The translations under genes and the position numbers were made by a program. A stretch of 64,000 nucleotides of DNA from Ectobius pallidus (lineage: Eukaryota; Arthropoda; Insecta; Blattodea; Ectobiidae): positions 60,760,705 through 60,824,704 of the forward strand of contig CAXKWD010000007.1 of the NCBI GenBank assembly GCA_964059195.1, in the 5' to 3' direction. Below the pieces are notes generated by a model, which worked only from the letters and a program-made list of their open reading frames with translations, did no database searches and had not been told where the DNA came from. Shown here piece by piece: positions 42,720-54,975 of this stretch; position 1 is the first letter of the stretch; each line of letters begins with the position of its first letter.

Positions 42720-43960
42720 ATAGGACCACTTTAGTCAGGTTGCTAGTTGAGGTTTTTCTTCTATTTGCTGGCCTAGTTCTTCTTCACCCTTTCTAACCGC
42801 AATTTTCTTTCTGCTTCTGGAACTACTCTTCCTATTCTCTGTTAGTTGATTTTCATCTGTAGTGTAGTGTGTTAGTCTTTCAATATCTTGAGTGTGTCTG
42901 TCTTTTATATTAAATCCTCTATTGTAATATGTAACTCTACCATATCTTCCTTAAGTTCTGTAATCCATCTTATATTTCTCTTACTCTTACTCTTACATAA
43001 TTTTTCTATTATTTTTCTGCTAATTCTGTTTTCTGGTGTCCATAAATGTGTGTCCAAAAAATTATATTATTATTATTATTTTCATTGTACTTGTCACTGG
43101 TTTTATTTCTTTATATACTGTTTCATTAGAAGCTAGTCTCCAGACTCCATTTACTTGGTAATTTTTGTTTAAACAGTTCTTACTATTCTCCTTTCTACCT
43201 TAGAGTACTCTATCTATTGCAGCTGTGTTAGTTGTTTTGAATAGTGTTTCACATGCATGCGTGATTTGCGGTTGAGTGTCTGTTTTATAATGTTTCAGTT
43301 CGGTTGCTATTGAGAGGCACTTTTCATTGTATGTATTCTTGGTAACATGCTGTGCTCTAACCAGTGATGGGAAGTAATTGAGTAAAAGTAATCAGATTAC
43401 AGGAACAATTCCTTTTTTTGGTCCCATTTACTTGTAAATAATACTTAAAAAAAAAATGTAATTTCTACTTGTAATTTACTTCTGGAAATAAAATTGTAAT
43501 TGTTACAATTTAGTAGTCGTTAGTATTAACTTAGTATCATTCTCGCCTGCTATATCGTCAGTATTAACTTAGTATCATTCTCGCCTGCTATATCGTCATC
43601 ACTAATGTTTTTGCAACTAATATCCAAATTACAGTTAATATTAACAAAAAATTACTCAATGTTTTCAAAAATATTCTCATTGATGTGTTTTCTTGTTTGT
43701 TCATTAATATTTGGGCTTGTGCCAAAAACTAACCAAAAGCAAGGAATTTTTAGGTACTGCCATTTTGTAAAGTAATTTTAAATGTAATTGTAATTTTACT
43801 GAATACTTTTTGAAAAAAGTAATTTGTAATTGTAATTAAGTAAAATGTGTCTCAGGTAATTTTTAATTCAGCCCAATTACTTTCTTTTTGTACTTTTCCC
43901 ATCACTGGCTCTAACCAGTTTATCTATTCTATTTTTTCATTCTGGTTTCTCGTTCATGTT
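42720..43960 (-). pseudogene. LINE ORF2 C-terminal region, decayed, split by a MITE
   Basis: Minus-strand reading gives CLSIATELKHYKTDTQPQIT, then HACETLFKTTNTAAIDRVL, then VERRIVRT and, further on, YNRGFNIKDRHTQDIERLTH and RKKIAVRKGEEELGQQIEE. The pattern (a peptide like YASETL, then a helix with KVERRI(L/V)R) is that of the region after the reverse transcriptase in many LINEs. Frameshifts and stops are frequent. A hAT MITE (43362-43907) interrupts it; the text continues after the MITE towards 43960. Confidence 0.6.
43362..43907. mobile_element. hAT-type MITE, 546 bases, TSD GCTCTAAC
   Basis: The ends are CAGTGATGGGAAGTAATTG and the inverse TTTTCCCATCACTG. Perfect 8-base duplications GCTCTAAC lie at 43354-43361 and 43908-43915. 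The interior has a 38-base direct duplication (GTATTAACTTAGTATCATTC, repeated at 43521 and 43559). The element at 60914-62893 is a longer relative in reverse orientation. Confidence 0.92.
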
Positions 43961-44194
43961 GTAAGTGATTTCACCTAAATATTTAAAATTTTCTACAATT
44001 AATAATTATTAGTAGGCTATAATAATTAATTTTGTCAATTTCTATCGTTCTCAGATGATACCGATTCTCTATTTTGTACCAGAATGAGAATGTAGCCATG
44101 GGCTACTCTTAAATGAATTAGCGTACAAATACTCTTTCTCAGAGATTTAAAAGCAGTTTATTTGTAGGGATAACAAATTTACCCTGAAGTGCTC

Positions 44195-44408
44195 CCTTCA
44201 GAGGCCTGAAGGCCTTTAGAATTTCAGGAGGTTAAGGGTCTCAGATATGTTAAGGAATGTCTAAACATTCACCAAAGTTGAAGGTGGTAAGCAACAGTAA
44301 TCACAGGCAGCCTTTACCCCCAGGATTGCTCATAGTACTCATAAAAAGACTGAGTTGACCCTAGGGCCTTAATGCCACCAGAAGAATTAGGTCAAGTGGA
44401 AAAGGTAT
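44195..44408 (-). mobile_element. tRNA-derived SINE, copy 3, truncated, minus strand
   Basis: On the minus strand the body of the 5511-5814 SINE is recognisable: GACCTAATTCTTCTGGTGGC, ATGAGCAATCCTGGGGGTAA and TTAACCTCCTGAAATTCTA. It is diverged, and the tRNA-like head with both boxes is missing, so it is a 5'-truncated old copy. Confidence 0.8.
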
Positions 44409-44691
44409 CTTAATTAATTTTACCTATAGACGAGAAAGTCTCAGAAGTTTTATTCCACGATTTTTTCCTGCTAGTTCCCATTACTATATTCTTTCAGCGT
44501 AATGTTGTACAGTTTGCTCAAAATCCAAATTGCTATCTGGCAGTTTTCGTGCCGTATTGTCCATATCACACCATACTGAATTTGCACTGAATTTTAATAA
44601 CAACTGGAAAGGCATCAATACATAGGTGTTTTCCCTAGTCGCATCGCATTAAATAGGTTCAGATCTATCTGAAGAAATGAATGTTGCATAT

Positions 44692-47421
44692 TAGTCCAGT
44701 CATTTGGTGCTCAAAAAGGGGGTTACCTGGAAAGTTTTCCGGGAGTTTTGAAAATTGGTGATTTTATAGATTTCGACGGGCTATTTTCGAATTTTCACTT
44801 TGCTACCTCGTATCTTTGCCGCTCGCGCCGCCATATTGGAAAAATGGCGCGCAAAAACAGTTTTTTCACAATATCTCCTTTACGGCTCATTTTACGATGA
44901 TAATAGTTATGTAATAAATTAAACTAGAAAAAATTTCCTATAATTTATGTCGTAACGATTTTTTTTGTAAAACGGATAGTTTCAGCGTACGAGCGCCACA
45001 AAGTCTACTCCGATACGCGTTTTGGCCAAAGCCAAGGAAGATGTGGATACGCTAAACAATCAATACGGCAATCAACACTTCATCTACATTTGATTCCGTA
45101 ATAGTTGTCGGCAAAGATGTAGATCTTCTTATTCTTTTGACGGCTCTATCTACGCGTTCAGACACACACACACACACTTATATAACTTATATATACTCAA
45201 ACCAGGAAAAGGGAAAATTTCGCAACGAATATATTCAACAAAAAGTATCGTAGATAAAACAACCGCAGATAACATAATATTATTTCTGCATGCCTTCAGT
45301 GGCTGTGTTACAACATCAGCACTCTTTAAACAAAGACAAATAAAATGTGCTAATGTATTAAAAAAAAAAAAAAGAATTAAACGAGCTTGTCCAGGTATTC
45401 AAAAACCATAATGCAGATCCAAAGATCATAGCTGAAGCTTCCTCCTTGCATTGTATGGTTACAGTGCCGTGAAAAGTGTGTCGTTAAACAACTATAGATA
45501 TAGGCCTACATGCTTCACAAAATCAACATATGAAAATAAATTTAATAACTTATTGCATCGCTGCCACCGACGGAAGCAGTAGCACGACAACATTCGTTCC
45601 AAACCTATCACCAGGTTCAGCAGTGGTATGGAGTTGAATATATTCGTTGCGAAATTTTTCCTATTCCTGGTTTGAGATTATATAGGCTATGTTTGAACGC
45701 GTACCTAGAGCCGTCAAAAGAATAAGAAGATCTACATCTACGGAATCAAATGTAGATGAAATGCTGATTGCCGTATTGATTATATCAGCCTAGAAAAAGA
45801 CGAACATTTCTGCGGTAAAAACGAAAATAGGTGTGTTGATTAAATTCGCTGTGCTAAATTCGAAAATGCATTTCTTTTTTCTCTATCATATCTGGTTAAT
45901 TGACATTTGTGAAAAATATTATTTTGACATTTTGTAAAATAAAATAACTGTATGCAGCTTTGATACTGGATTTTGAAACTTTTTCCTTTGCGGTAGCCTA
46001 AGTGGTATGATAGGTGATCTTAACCAATTTTGGGTCACTGAACATGAATCCGTTGACCGTTTCTACGTAACACGTCATGTTTTCTTGCAATAGGTACTTC
46101 ACAACGAGAGATATAAGTTATTGCTTAGACTAGCTTACAGGACAAAAAATACCTAAAAATTAGGATAATTTTGATAATATTTTTCGGTGAAAAATCAAAT
46201 AATATTTTCAAACAGTCCAAGACGTATGTATTCCAGTATTTTTTGTGAGTGCAGGCCAAATAAATTTATTTTTGCCAAATCATCTGATGCCGTACAAATG
46301 CTCAGTGACAAAACAATTGAAGTTTGTTTGGAGGGGGAAATATTAAAAATTTGAACTTTTGGGAATTTTTACATTGGTTATAACCTAAAATCTATAAAAT
46401 ATATTTTAGTTGAGCAAATGGTATCTTATTTATCTTATTACATTGATCGAGCTGAACGGTTTTGAACATGTATTTTAATAAATCTAAAATCTATAAGTTT
46501 GCCAAATTTCAAGTTTCTAGCTCATCTGGAAGTGAATAAATATCAATGTTAATAAGTGGAAGATTAGACTGTCGTAGATGTGATTTATGTCACGGCTATC
46601 CAGCAAGTTTTTCTATACTTATGGGGCAGCTAGAAACACCAAATTTACCACGCTTATGACTGTTGTATGTGCCCAAATTCCTACCAAATTGTATGATTCT
46701 ATCTTTCATACCATGTGTGCCAATATTACATAATGTGAGAAAAATATATAGAATTTATTTAAAATAAAAAAAATCTAACTCAATCTAAGGGATAACCGAT
46801 GAAGATACGTCAAAAAGTCATAAGACCAAATTTGTAGATCTCTAAAAATCCGTTACTGCTTCTGCAACAGGTTTTTTTTTATACGACCTACCGTTTAGCT
46901 ACTATAAGCCCTCAAAAAAGTCTACACAGACCTTAAAATTGCATTCGTCATAGCAGCAAACACGAAAACTAGATGTGAAACAACAAAAATAATTAAACTT
47001 TTGAAATCAGGAGACCTTATTTAGTTAAAATCGCTCATTAAATGCTTCACCGTAAAATGATGCAGATAGTGGCGTATCCGCATATTCCGTGGCTTTGGCC
47101 AAAACGCGTGTCGGAGTAGACTTCGCGGCGCTCGTACGCTGAAACTATTCATTTTACAAAAACATCGTTACGACATAAATTATAGGAAATTTTCTCTAGT
47201 TTAATTTACTACATAACTACTTTCATCATAAAATGAGTCGGAAAGGAGATATTGTGAAAAAACTGTTTTTGGGCGCCATTTTTTCAATATGGCGGCGCGA
47301 GCGGCAAAGATACGAGGTAGCAAAGTGAAAATTCGAAAAGAGCACGTCGAAATCTATAAGATCACAAATTTTCAAAACTCCCGGAAAACTTTCCAGGTAA
47401 AACTACCAAATGACTGGACTA
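44692..47421 (+). mobile_element. Academ-like DNA transposon, copy 2
   Basis: 2,730 bases with the same TIRs as 3827-6859 (TAGTCCAGTCATTTGG ... CCAAATGACTGGACTA) and a 3-base TSD TAT (44689-44691, 47422-47424). It matches copy 1 along its whole length except that it lacks the SINE and differs by small indels. The left TIR runs to about 45050 and the right starts about 47070. It carries the same broken nuclease gene and the same internal inverted repeat. Confidence 0.78.
45043..45625 (+). pseudogene. XPG-like nuclease remnant, copy 2, core Asp lost
   Basis: Aligned with 4157-4740. The STFDSVIVVGKDVDLLIL segment is present. The segment after the frame change reads FLHAFSGCVTTSALFKQ: the Asp of GCD is Val here (GTT for GAT). 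The upstream DADTLI text is damaged by a deletion near 45050. Further on LARQHSFQTYHQVQQW-like text is retained near 45585-45620. Frameshifts as in copy 1 plus the Asp loss mean no nuclease can be made. Confidence 0.65.
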
Positions 47422-47424
47422 TAT

Positions 47425-48935
47425 GGCAAACTGCATTATTGCCACGCTACTTAGGTGTGAAGACTTGAGCTTGTTTATTTGGGATTTAAAATGAGTAGCG
47501 CCAAACCTACATCCAGGTAATATGACTCGCATGCTGTGCTACATCGGTGTGAATGCTCCCTTAACATTTTTTATTCAGTTATGCAATGTTATTTTACATT
47601 AATTTAATACCACTTAATTCTTATATTTTTAATTATTTCAATTACTTACTGCAAACATATCCAATCTGCCAGTAGTAATTTGTCATGATCATCAGTTACA
47701 GAAACTTGGTATAATTTATAACAAATAGCTTCAGAAATTCAATACTATGTAAATCACAGGAAGTTTTTAGACAGTATCTCAAAATTGGAATTTCCTACAT
47801 CTTACAAATTTAATAACATAAGACATTAATATAAACGAATGAAATGAACTTTCTACACCATACTAATAAAAATTAGACTTCATAATTATCTCAGTATTGT
47901 TTTAGTCACTCAAAAACTGTCTTATTTCTCAATTATTCTTTTTGTTTTGAAAGGAAGACTATCGTAGATACTATCATGGTTCTTCTCTGTGGCTTCATTC
48001 ATTTCTTGGAGATTTTTCAATTTTGATTCACTAATGTAATAATAGGGATAGTCACATTTTGTTAATCCCCAAAACACGAATTTAGTAATAGAAGTTCAAA
48101 TTACTGCAATAAATTCGTTTCTCGTGTTTTTTTATTCAAAATATGTATTTATTCATTCGCGAAGTTTCGCGAAATGTGACACTTTTCGCGAAATACCCGG
48201 TTTTTAAGGTTTTATCCCATTTTTACGCGAAATACGGGCAAATATAAAAATTCTACTTTAAATTAACTCATTCTTAAATATATTGTATTTTTTATCCACG
48301 GAAAATATTTTAACTAAAAATGTGAGCCGTTGATGAAAACGTGAGTCGTCGGCTTTATTTGAAACGCGAAGATTTCAAGGTCAACTGAAGAAGGGACTTT
48401 AGAGGAAGAGGGTGGAGGAAGGAGTTTCTGGCACCAAGATGTCGGCGGTCGGCGGATAATTCACGGCCGAAACAAGTAAACAAACTGCCGATTTATTCTT
48501 CCAGTCTTTATATAATAGCAGAATAATAATAAAAATTTAATACTGAATTAAAACAACCTGTAAGTTACGTATTTCAACAATCTCGCGTTTAACGAAGTGG
48601 GTGTTGGAGGCTACAACCTGTAACGCCATGCTTCCCGCCGAATCCCACGATATTCACTATCGATGTTAAAATCGGCGGTACTCATCGATGTGACGATAAT
48701 ATCGATCTATTTTGACGGAAAACATCGATGTATATTTAAAATAAAAACGCATGGTTTCAGAAAATTAGGCAACATTCATAAATAAACTGAAATATTTCCA
48801 TGAAAACTAGCGATGTTTTTGGAAATTTTGTCAATACAGCCTGAATGTCCGACTCAGTATGTATATTCACGAAAATTAATGCAAAAAAACTGTGAATATT
48901 AAAAAAAGTGTGCGTGGAACGCTACACGACAGAAG
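47425..48935. other. No gene recognised
   Basis: AT-rich sequence with no coding motif. Repeated CATCGATG phrases near 48680-48735 (for example ATCGATGT at 48660, 48684 and 48727) are noted but no termini are visible. Confidence 0.35.
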
Positions 48936-48939
48936 TGAA

Positions 48940-49258
48940 ACTTGTTTTAATTTTTTGATTTTTTCAATTTTGGATTGTAGAACTTTTAAATATTGGGTTT
49001 CTGTATTTTTTTATTTTGGATGTTTTAAATTTTTGATCTTGTAATTTTTTAATTTTGGATTTTCAATTTTTTATTTCGGATTTTCAATTTTTTAATTCTG
49101 GGTTTTTAATTATGGATTTTTAATTTTTAAATTTTGGTTTCTTTAATTTTTTAATTTTGGATTTTACATTTATAAATTTTGGAATTTTGGAATTTTTTAA
49201 ATTTTGGATCTTTAAAGGTTTTTTTTTTGAATTTTTTTAATTATAGATTTTTAGGTTT
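48940..49258. repeat. AT-rich degenerate repeat (AATTTTTTAATTTTGGATTTT)n-like
   Basis: The phrase TTTTTAATTTTGGATTTT recurs with variation about a dozen times at intervals near 20-30 bases. Low-complexity repeat with no coding potential. Confidence 0.8.
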
Positions 49259-49789
49259 TTCTGTGCAGACCGTTCCATCACACCTCACTAATTTTGTGAT
49301 GATTTTGAGCGTAACACTAATTTCGTGATGATTTTTAACGTAACACAAGATTACGATCTTCCCCTACCGTGGCTAAAGAAGTTTCACTTCAAAAACATCA
49401 ATGTCGGGGAGAAACATAGATTGTTTTCCATCAATGATGGTGATGATGATGACGAGTGATTATTTTAACTTTATTCGTACTTCTGTTTTTTAAGATCTAC
49501 ATGTTAACGAATAAAATATTTTCCGATGAATTTGTGCATTTTTTTAACTGCCGTAACCACAATGTAAAGTAAGGAGTTTATTTAATTTTAAAGTAAAATA
49601 CAAGCACCTCAAGTAAATCAGGTAAGCTGTTTCATTTTTATTTCATATGAATTCAAGACATTGTCATATCACTCCTGGATGTTTCTTGTTATATATAACA
49701 GCCACCTTGCGAGTCAAGAGGCCCTTGCCCTTTAGGGATGAAACGGGCTAATTCTAATTCTAATTATCAGTGTACGGGAAAAATGCAGT

Positions 49790-52465
49790 TAGATTTAAAA
49801 TAGAGCGTGGGCTACTGTATACCCCCCTCCCCCCCCCCCCCCGTGGGATTTTCCGACTCATATATTTTTTTGTTGGTATTGACATGTAGTTTCATATTTT
49901 AGTTGTTTGCCCCTTATCAATTACAGCATTTACCCGGAAACCCCGGAAAACTACGGAAATCCGGAGAAAACTAGTTTGTTTTGATTTTTCTTTGTTCTTT
50001 GCTCCTATATGCCCAGGGAATTTCTGAATCACATATTTATTGTTGGTATTGCCATCTAGATTAAGTTTTTAGCTGTTTACCCCTTATCAATTACAGCATA
50101 TCCCCGGAAAACAACGGAAATCCGGAGAAATGACTTTGTTTTAATTTGTCTTTGTTCTTTGCTCCTAATATGCCCAGGGAATTATTGACTCACATATTTC
50201 TTGTTGGTATTGTCATCTAATTTAAGGTTTCAGTTGTTTGCCTCTGACCAATTACAACATATCCCCGGAAAACCCGGAATACCACGTATATACGGAGAAA
50301 ATGACAATGTTTTATTTTTTCAATCTTTGTTTTTCCTTCTAATATTCAAAGACAATTTCTGACTCATATGTTTTTTTTTGTTGGCATTGCCATCTAGATT
50401 AAGGTCTCAGTTGTTTGCCCATTATCAAATACAGTATATCCCCGGAAAACTCCGAAAACCACGGAAACCCGGAGAAATGACTTTGTTCAAATTTTTTAAA
50501 ATCTTAGTTCTTTGCCCTAGTATTCAAAGGGACTTTGTGACTCATATAGTTTTGTGTTGGTATTGCCATCTAAATTAAGGTTTCAGTTGTTTGCCCCTTA
50601 TCAATTACAGCATTTCCCCAGAAAACTCTGAAAACCACGGAAATCCGGAGAAAATTACTTTGTTTATTTTTTTTAATCTATGTTTTTTCCTCCTAGTATT
50701 CAAAGGGAATTGGTGACTTATATGTTTTTGTATTGGTATTCCCAACTAGATTAAGGTTTCAGTTGTTTGCCCCCTATCAATTATAGCATTTCCCCAGAAA
50801 ACTCGGAAAACCACGGAAATCCGGAGAAAATTACTTTGTTTTAATTTTTTTAATCTTAGTTATTTGCTCTTAGTATTCAAAGGGACTTAGTGACTCATAC
50901 GGTTTTGTGTTGGTATTGCCATCTAAATTAAGGTTTCAGTTGTTTGCCCCTTATCAATTACAGCATTTCCCCAGAAAACTCTGAAAACCACGGAAATCCG
51001 GAGAAAATTACTTTGTTTTCATTTTTTTAATCTTAGTTATTTGCTCTTAGTATTCAAAGGGACTTTGTGACTCATATGGTTTTGTGTTGGTATTGCCATA
51101 TAAATTAAGGTTTCAGTTGTTTGCCCCTTATCAATTACAGCATTTCCCCAGAAAACTCTGAAAACCACGGAAATCCGGAGAAAATTACTTTGTTTTAATT
51201 TTTTTAATCTTAGTTATTTGCTCTTAGTATTCAAAGGGACTTTGTGACTCATATGGTTTTGTGTTGGTATTGCCATCTAAATTAAGGTTTCAGTTGTTTG
51301 CCCCTTATCAATTACAGCATTTCTCCAGAAAACTCTGAAAACCACGGAAATTCGGAGAAAATTACTTTGTTTATTTTTTTTAATCTAAGTTTTTTCCTCC
51401 TAGTATTCAAAGGGAATTGGTGACTTATATGTTTTTGTATTGGTATTCCCATCTAGATTAAGGTTTCAGTTGTTTTCCCCCTATCAATTACAGCATTTCC
51501 CCAGAAAACTCTGAAAACCACGGAAATCCGGAGAAAATTACTTTGTTTTAATTTTTTTAATCTTAGTTATTTGCTCTTAGTATTCAAAGGGAATTGGTGA
51601 CTTATATGTTTTTGTATTGGTATTGCCATCTAGATTAAGGTATCAGTTGTTTTCCCCTTATCAATTACAGCATATCCCCGGAAAACTCCGAAAACCACGA
51701 AAATCCGCAGAAAATGAGTTCGTTTTAATTTATTAAAAATCTTTGTTCTTTGATCCTAATATTCCCAGGGAATTTCTGACTCACATATTTTTGTTCGTAT
51801 TGCCATCTAGTTTAAGGTTTCAGTTGTTTGCCCCTTACAAATAGTTTTAATTTTTTATTGTTCTTTGCCCCTAATATTCCCAGGGAATTTCTGACACATA
51901 TTTTTGTTCACATTAGAATATGAAGGGTGTGCTGCCAGGTTTTCAATCGCTTTCATCCCTTCAGCATCATTATTTTTTGTCATGCTGTAATTGGTAAGGG
52001 GAAAACAACTGATACCTTACTAGTTTGCACTTCCAACACAAAAGCATATGAGTCAGAAATTCCCTTTGAATATTAGGGGCAAAGAACAAAGATTTAAAAA
52101 CCAAAACATAGTAATTTTCTCCGTATATACGTGGCTTTCCGGGTTTTCCGGGGATATGTTGTAATTTGTAAGGGGCAAACAACTGAAACCTTAAACTAGA
52201 TGACAATACGAACAAAAATATGTGAGTCAGAAATTCTCTGGGAATATTAGGGGCAAAGAACAATAAAAAATTAAAAGAAACCCATTTTCTCCGGATTTCC
52301 ATGGTTTTCCGGGGTTTCCGGGTAAATGCTGTAATTGATAAGGGGCAAACAACTAAAATCTTAAACTAGACGACAATATCAAGAACAAAATATGTGTGTC
52401 AGAAAATCCCACGGGGGGGGGGAGGGTTTGCTATTGGTAGCCCATGGTCTAAAAGCTGATTTTCA
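49790..52465. mobile_element. Foldback-like element made of 175-base tandem repeats
   Basis: About twelve direct units occupy 49860-51910, with the anchor TTGGTATTGCCATCTA near 49872, 50041, 50202, 50380, 50556, 50730, 50908, 51084, 51263, 51438, 51615 and 51785. Three inverted units follow at 51970-52440. Each unit also has TTGTTTGCCCCTTATCAATT and CACGGAAATCCGGAGAAAA. The outer ends are inverted: GCGTGGGCTAC, a C-run and CCGTGGGATTTTC on the left; GAAAATCCCACGG, a G-run and GTAGCCCATG on the right. Long inverted ends built of tandem repeats define foldback elements. Target duplications were not found. Open frames within it are not genes. Confidence 0.7.
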
Positions 52466-53204
52466 AGATTTCTTCCCCCCCCCATTTTTATGACGAAATT
52501 CAATTCAATATATGTAGAAATTTTGCATTTTATTTGACGAAATCCTGAGTTTTTATTCACCACAAATCATTAACTCTATGTAATAAGCACTGGCCAGTTG
52601 AACAAGGCTCATGCTTGAGAGAGAAGACCAGGAAGACCTCTTTTGATGTGGTTCATAGTCAGCAGTAGGGTAAAATTGGAAAATAATTCCAACTTTTGGG
52701 AGTTATTTTAGAACTCTTATGTCAAAAACAGCAGGATCCCTAGCGTTCTCTCTATGCTGAAGTGATATCAGAATTGATGAAACACTAAACTTTAAAAAAA
52801 ATTTATAGTCACATTAACTTGGTATGGTGTGATGGTCTGAGTCATCGCATGAGAGGGACAGCATTTACTGTTGTCACAGCCTGAGTTTGTGCCAAGGATG
52901 GGTAGAAAGTAATGCTATACCAGAAGTCTGTAAAAAATTTTATCCACCGACACTTTATTCATTGCTGTAGCCTTTGTATTACTTAAGAAATAGAGGTGTT
53001 TATTGTAAGCCCTAAGCATGTAAAAAGAGACAAAATAGGATGGAACATTTTTAGTCCTATGTGCGCAGTAAAATATTGTGACCGAGACTTTTGGACAAGA
53101 ATGTGTAAAAGTGATATTGATTTTCTTTTGATTTTAGTGCTGAAACGGTTGTATGACAACATGAAGTGGGAACTAAAATACCCCATAAATACAGTAAAAT
53201 GTTA
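52466..53204. other. No gene recognised
   Basis: No gene or clear repeat boundaries. Frames on both strands at 52983-53325 overlap the start of the Helitron tail and have no motif. Confidence 0.35.
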
Positions 53205-53479
53205 TGTTACTGCAATTTCTGTTTCTTCTTATTTCAACCCCTACCAGGTATGGTGTGTAAAAGCAATAGTTTGCAAAATTCTAAGTCCTATATCAGCCAT
53301 AAAAGCCATATCTAATGTTTTCTGAGGAAATAGTTTGAGTGTCATAAGTCATTCTTCTTCGCTTCAAACTCTTTATCCCAAATAAGGACTAAAAGCTTGG
53401 AAATCCAAAGTCCTACATAATTTAATTTTGAATTACATGCATAATACAAAACCCAGGCGACACAGGGCCTTTAAGCTAG
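53205..53479 (+). mobile_element. Helitron 3' end
   Basis: Shares TTTTCTGAGGAAATAGTTTG and later text with 20165-20339 and AATTTCTGTTTCTTCTTATT with 1340-1390. It ends CCCAGGCGACACAGGG, CCTTTAAG, CTAG followed by T. The hairpin has mismatches. The 5' end is unidentified. Confidence 0.65.
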
Positions 53480-53956
53480 TTAAATATAATTGCTAATAGA
53501 TTGTGTTGGCATTTAAAATAAAATGCCAAAAACTAACACATTCAGGATTAACAATTTTTAATATTACACAAACACAAATTTAAATATTAATAAGTTTATA
53601 GTCTAAAGTTACAGATTTAACTAAATAAAATAGACCTTTTTCTAGATGATGTTTGGGTTCGTATTGTTTATGATTACTAAGTAATTTGTAAGTATTTCAT
53701 AGCCAGTTTGTTCAATTAACTCTTGTTAATGTTCTTTATTGACCTTCAAGAACCAGGGCACATTTTAATTATTAATTACCTCATTTGTGAAAAACCCATA
53801 AAGCATTGTAAAATGTTTTGTATGTAATTAATTTCTATTCATTTTTATGCTCTTTCAATAATTATATTATATTAATCTTTGAACTTATAGCAGTTTTTTA
53901 GTTTTACTTTTAGTTTTATCGTGATTAAATTTATGTATTATTTAACAGTCATTTGT

Positions 53957-54934
53957 AGAGCCCGGATTTCCATGCAAATGCATGTTTTCATATATTTTGG
54001 TAACACTTCTCAAACTTTGTAGTTACTCATTACATGACTTATGAATTCCAAATAACCACATTTTTTCCACGCATGTTTGCATATTTCGGCCTTTTTCTGG
54101 CAAAATTCATGCATAATGCATGTTTTTGTTTTTGTTTGTTTAATATAGCATATTCAGACGTTTTTAATGCATATAAACATCTTTTTCTGGTTTTAGTGCA
54201 TAATATCAAGTTACCATGCATCACCGTGCATATTATGAATGTGCCTCCCTAAAATCTCGGCTTTTCAAAGAAACGTAAAAATGTTGTATTGTATTGCCAT
54301 TGTTATTTGATTGACTTGGCAACTGAGTCTGCCACCTGCATCAATTTTACTGTTTACCCTAAATAAACAGTAATGTAATACACCAGGCTACAAAAGAAAA
54401 TGCAGACTCACCGACCCCTTCCATTGAAAGAAAACTGCTAAACAGAATGTTCACTGCTTGAATTTGTCAGTCACTAGCCATTGTTGAGGACGTTCAATTT
54501 TCTTTTGAATCGTGTTGTGGAGAAATGGGTGTGACAGTTAGGAAAAAACTTAAGAAGGTACTTAGTTCAAATCCTGATCTTAATCTTCTGAAAACAGTGA
54601 AAGACGTATTATGTGGAAAAAATTTAAAGACATAGAATTCAATCTCACCCTCAGGCAAATTTCTTCCTTTAAGAATGCACCTGTTACTTCTTGTGAAGTA
54701 GAAAGATCATTTTCTGTTTTCAAGAATGTCCTAACTGAAAACGCACGAGTTTAAGTAAGTAAAATTTGGAAAAACTCGTATATTATTTTAAGAGAAATTG
54801 AAATATATTGCAGTACAGTGCGGATTTTTGATAGTGCATGTTTCGCCCTTCATTGTGCATATTTGGAGATTCGATAGTGCATCAACGCATGCATGTTTTT
54901 AAGTTTGATAGGGCATGAAAATCCGGGCTTTAGA
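53957..54934 (+). mobile_element. hAT-like deletion derivative, GCCCGGATTT ends
   Basis: The left end AGCCCGGATTTCCATGC is mirrored by GCATGAAAATCCGGGCT. The flanks (TTTGTAG and TTAGAATTT) only loosely resemble a duplication. The element has repeated GCATGTTTT text near both ends and a short transposase remnant near its right side. Its ends resemble those of 26727-27478. Confidence 0.65.
54500..54753 (+). pseudogene. hAT-like transposase C-terminal remnant
   Basis: Readable segments are GVTVRKKLKKVLSSNPDLNL followed by LKTVKDVLCGKN, then in a second frame FNLTLRQISSFKNAPVTSCE, continuing VERSFSVFKNVLTENARV and a stop. SCEVERSFS is the hallmark of the hAT C-terminal dimerisation domain as seen in DUF659-type hAT proteins. 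The rest of the protein, with the catalytic residues, is absent. Confidence 0.75.
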
Positions 54935-54975
54935 ATTTGTTACTTTTTATAACAAATAGGTATCTTTGAGTTAGG

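Noticed and set aside
49860..51910. Gene reading through the 175-base repeats (frames at 50378 and 51970)
   Set aside because: Frames change between units and the peptide has no motif; the repeat explains them.
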